This document shows positions 40,743-41,171 of a stretch of DNA of 41,171 nt, in pieces. The stretch is from CAZTVF01 sp964616985 (GTDB lineage Bacteria > Planctomycetota > Phycisphaerae > SM23-33): assembly GCA_964616985.1 (NCBI GenBank), contig CAZTVF010000039.1, forward strand, positions 1 through 41,171, read 5' to 3'. The translations under genes and the position numbers were made by a program. Below the pieces are notes generated by a model. The model searched no databases, was not told the origin of the DNA, and worked only from the letters and a program-made list of their open reading frames with translations. How positions within the stretch are numbered: position 1 is the stretch's first letter; each line of letters starts with the position of its first letter.

Positions 40743-41171
40743 ATGAAGACGCAAGGCGAAATCGAAGCTGCGACATGCGAGGGGATCAGCCGTTTTGAAC
40801 AGGAATACATGGGCCGCGGCCCCAAGGACATCCACACTCATTTGCTCGGCGATCTACTCGTCGTGCGACTCCACGGCGTTCTGACCGCGGCCGAGCAGCA
40901 ACTGGTCAAAACCCTGCCGTCAGAGAAGGGCATGGGCCTGCTCAAGCAGGTGCGAACACAGTTGATGGAGACCGCCAGGCCCTCCTTGGAGACCCTGGTG
41001 CAGGGCATCACCGGGGTCAAGGTTGTCAGCCTGCACCACGACATCAGCACTCAGACCGGCGAGGAGGTCATCCTCTTCACGCTGGCCTCGGCCCCGTTCT
41101 CCCGCGAAGCCAAGAGTGTAAAGGGCGGAGCAAAATCGTGGCGCGGGGCGGAGCAAAAACGTAGCGCCCAT
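40743..41171 (+). CDS. DUF2294 domain protein, interrupted or cut at the window edge
   Basis: AGGTG lies four bases before ATG 40743. The frame is open to the window end: MKTQGEIEAATCEGISRF, then GRGPKDIHTHLLGDLLVVRL, HGVLTAAEQQLVKT, VRTQLMETARPSLETLVQGI and TGVKVVSLHHDISTQTGEEV. This covers the full DUF2294 domain (GxGPxxVxVxxxxDxIxVxLxGxLTxxE ... TGxxVxxxxxDI ... IFxL), whose function is unknown. The domain proper ends near residue 124. From 41117 the sequence becomes a repeat characteristic of a mobile element and the reading is no longer meaningful. The native last few residues are missing. Confidence 0.7.
   Translation, partial: MKTQGEIEAATCEGISRFEQEYMGRGPKDIHTHLLGDLLVVRLHGVLTAAEQQLVKTLPSEKGMGLLKQVRTQLMETARPSLETLVQGITGVKVVSLHHDISTQTGEEVILFTLASAPFSREAKSVKGGAKSWRGAEQKRSAH
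41117..41171 (+). mobile_element. Probable insertion-sequence end with repeated units (partial)
   Basis: Two near-identical units follow each other: GGGCGGAGCAAAATCGTGGC (41123-41142) and GGGCGGAGCAAAAACGTAGC (from 41146). The boundary begins with TG after the DUF2294 frame. IS21-family ends carry tandem ~20-bp repeats bounded by TG/CA, which fits. The transposase genes lie outside the window. Confidence 0.45.

Overview
The window is GC-rich and reads like the accessory chromosome of a PVC-group bacterium, most likely a planctomycete of the Phycisphaerae type. This is inferred from gene content: PF12831-type FAD oxidoreductases paired with Asp-box (BNR) sialidase-like proteins, sulfatase remnants, a HARE-HTH small protein, a giant-PKS fragment, an ECF sigma/anti-sigma pair, and glycan catabolism genes without SusC/D. 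No rRNA, tRNA or CRISPR array was seen.

Region 1 (1-11.7 kb) is a glycan-type accessory region. It has three FAD_oxidored genes, one of which (6044-8839) fuses two FAD modules to HEAT-like repeats. It also has two Asp-box proteins, a GntR/LacI-type regulator and several dead genes: a CocE/NonD C-terminal remnant, a truncated CBM9-like protein, two sulfatase remnants and a Tat-lipoprotein stub.

Region 2 (11.7-14.3 kb) holds a frameshifted HARE-HTH gene, then a promoter, a structured leader RNA and an intrinsic terminator. These precede the first ~400 residues of a PfaD/nitronate-monooxygenase-like giant PKS. That gene breaks off where it meets a truncated DegT aminotransferase on the opposite strand.

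Region 3 (14.3-22.2 kb, minus strand) is a redox and regulatory block. In transcription order it contains ECF sigma factor, anti-sigma factor, thioredoxin, a DUF6132-like membrane protein, a sigma-54 activator with a Cys-rich PAS domain, a NifX/NifB-like protein, a secreted protein with two copies of a six-Cys domain, a di-haem cytochrome c peroxidase lipoprotein, a vanadium-haloperoxidase-like protein, a radical SAM/SPASM protein and the DegT stub. A good sigma-54 promoter lies just upstream of the NifX-like gene. An RND efflux pair diverges from the sigma factor.

Region 4 (27-36.4 kb) is a carbohydrate catabolic cluster. An AraC regulator diverges from a frameshifted DHDPS/NanA-family lyase, a Gfo/Idh/MocA protein, an oligogalacturonate-lyase-like propeller, an SGNH esterase, an Asp-box protein and a GH95 fucosidase-family enzyme.

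Region 5 (36.7-41.2 kb) opens with a second copy of the leader RNA plus promoter plus terminator. Two B12-binding-type radical SAM genes follow, with a small GIY-YIG-like gene between them, then a DUF2294 gene that runs into what looks like the repeated end of an insertion sequence at the window edge.

The most unusual signal is the pair of ~107-nt leader RNAs about 24 kb apart (12512-12616 and 36750-36858). They share core sequence, compensating hairpins, terminator and promoter, but sit before unrelated biosynthetic genes. The second theme is the high density of broken genes (about nine in 41 kb), which means either real decay and rearrangement or assembly error.
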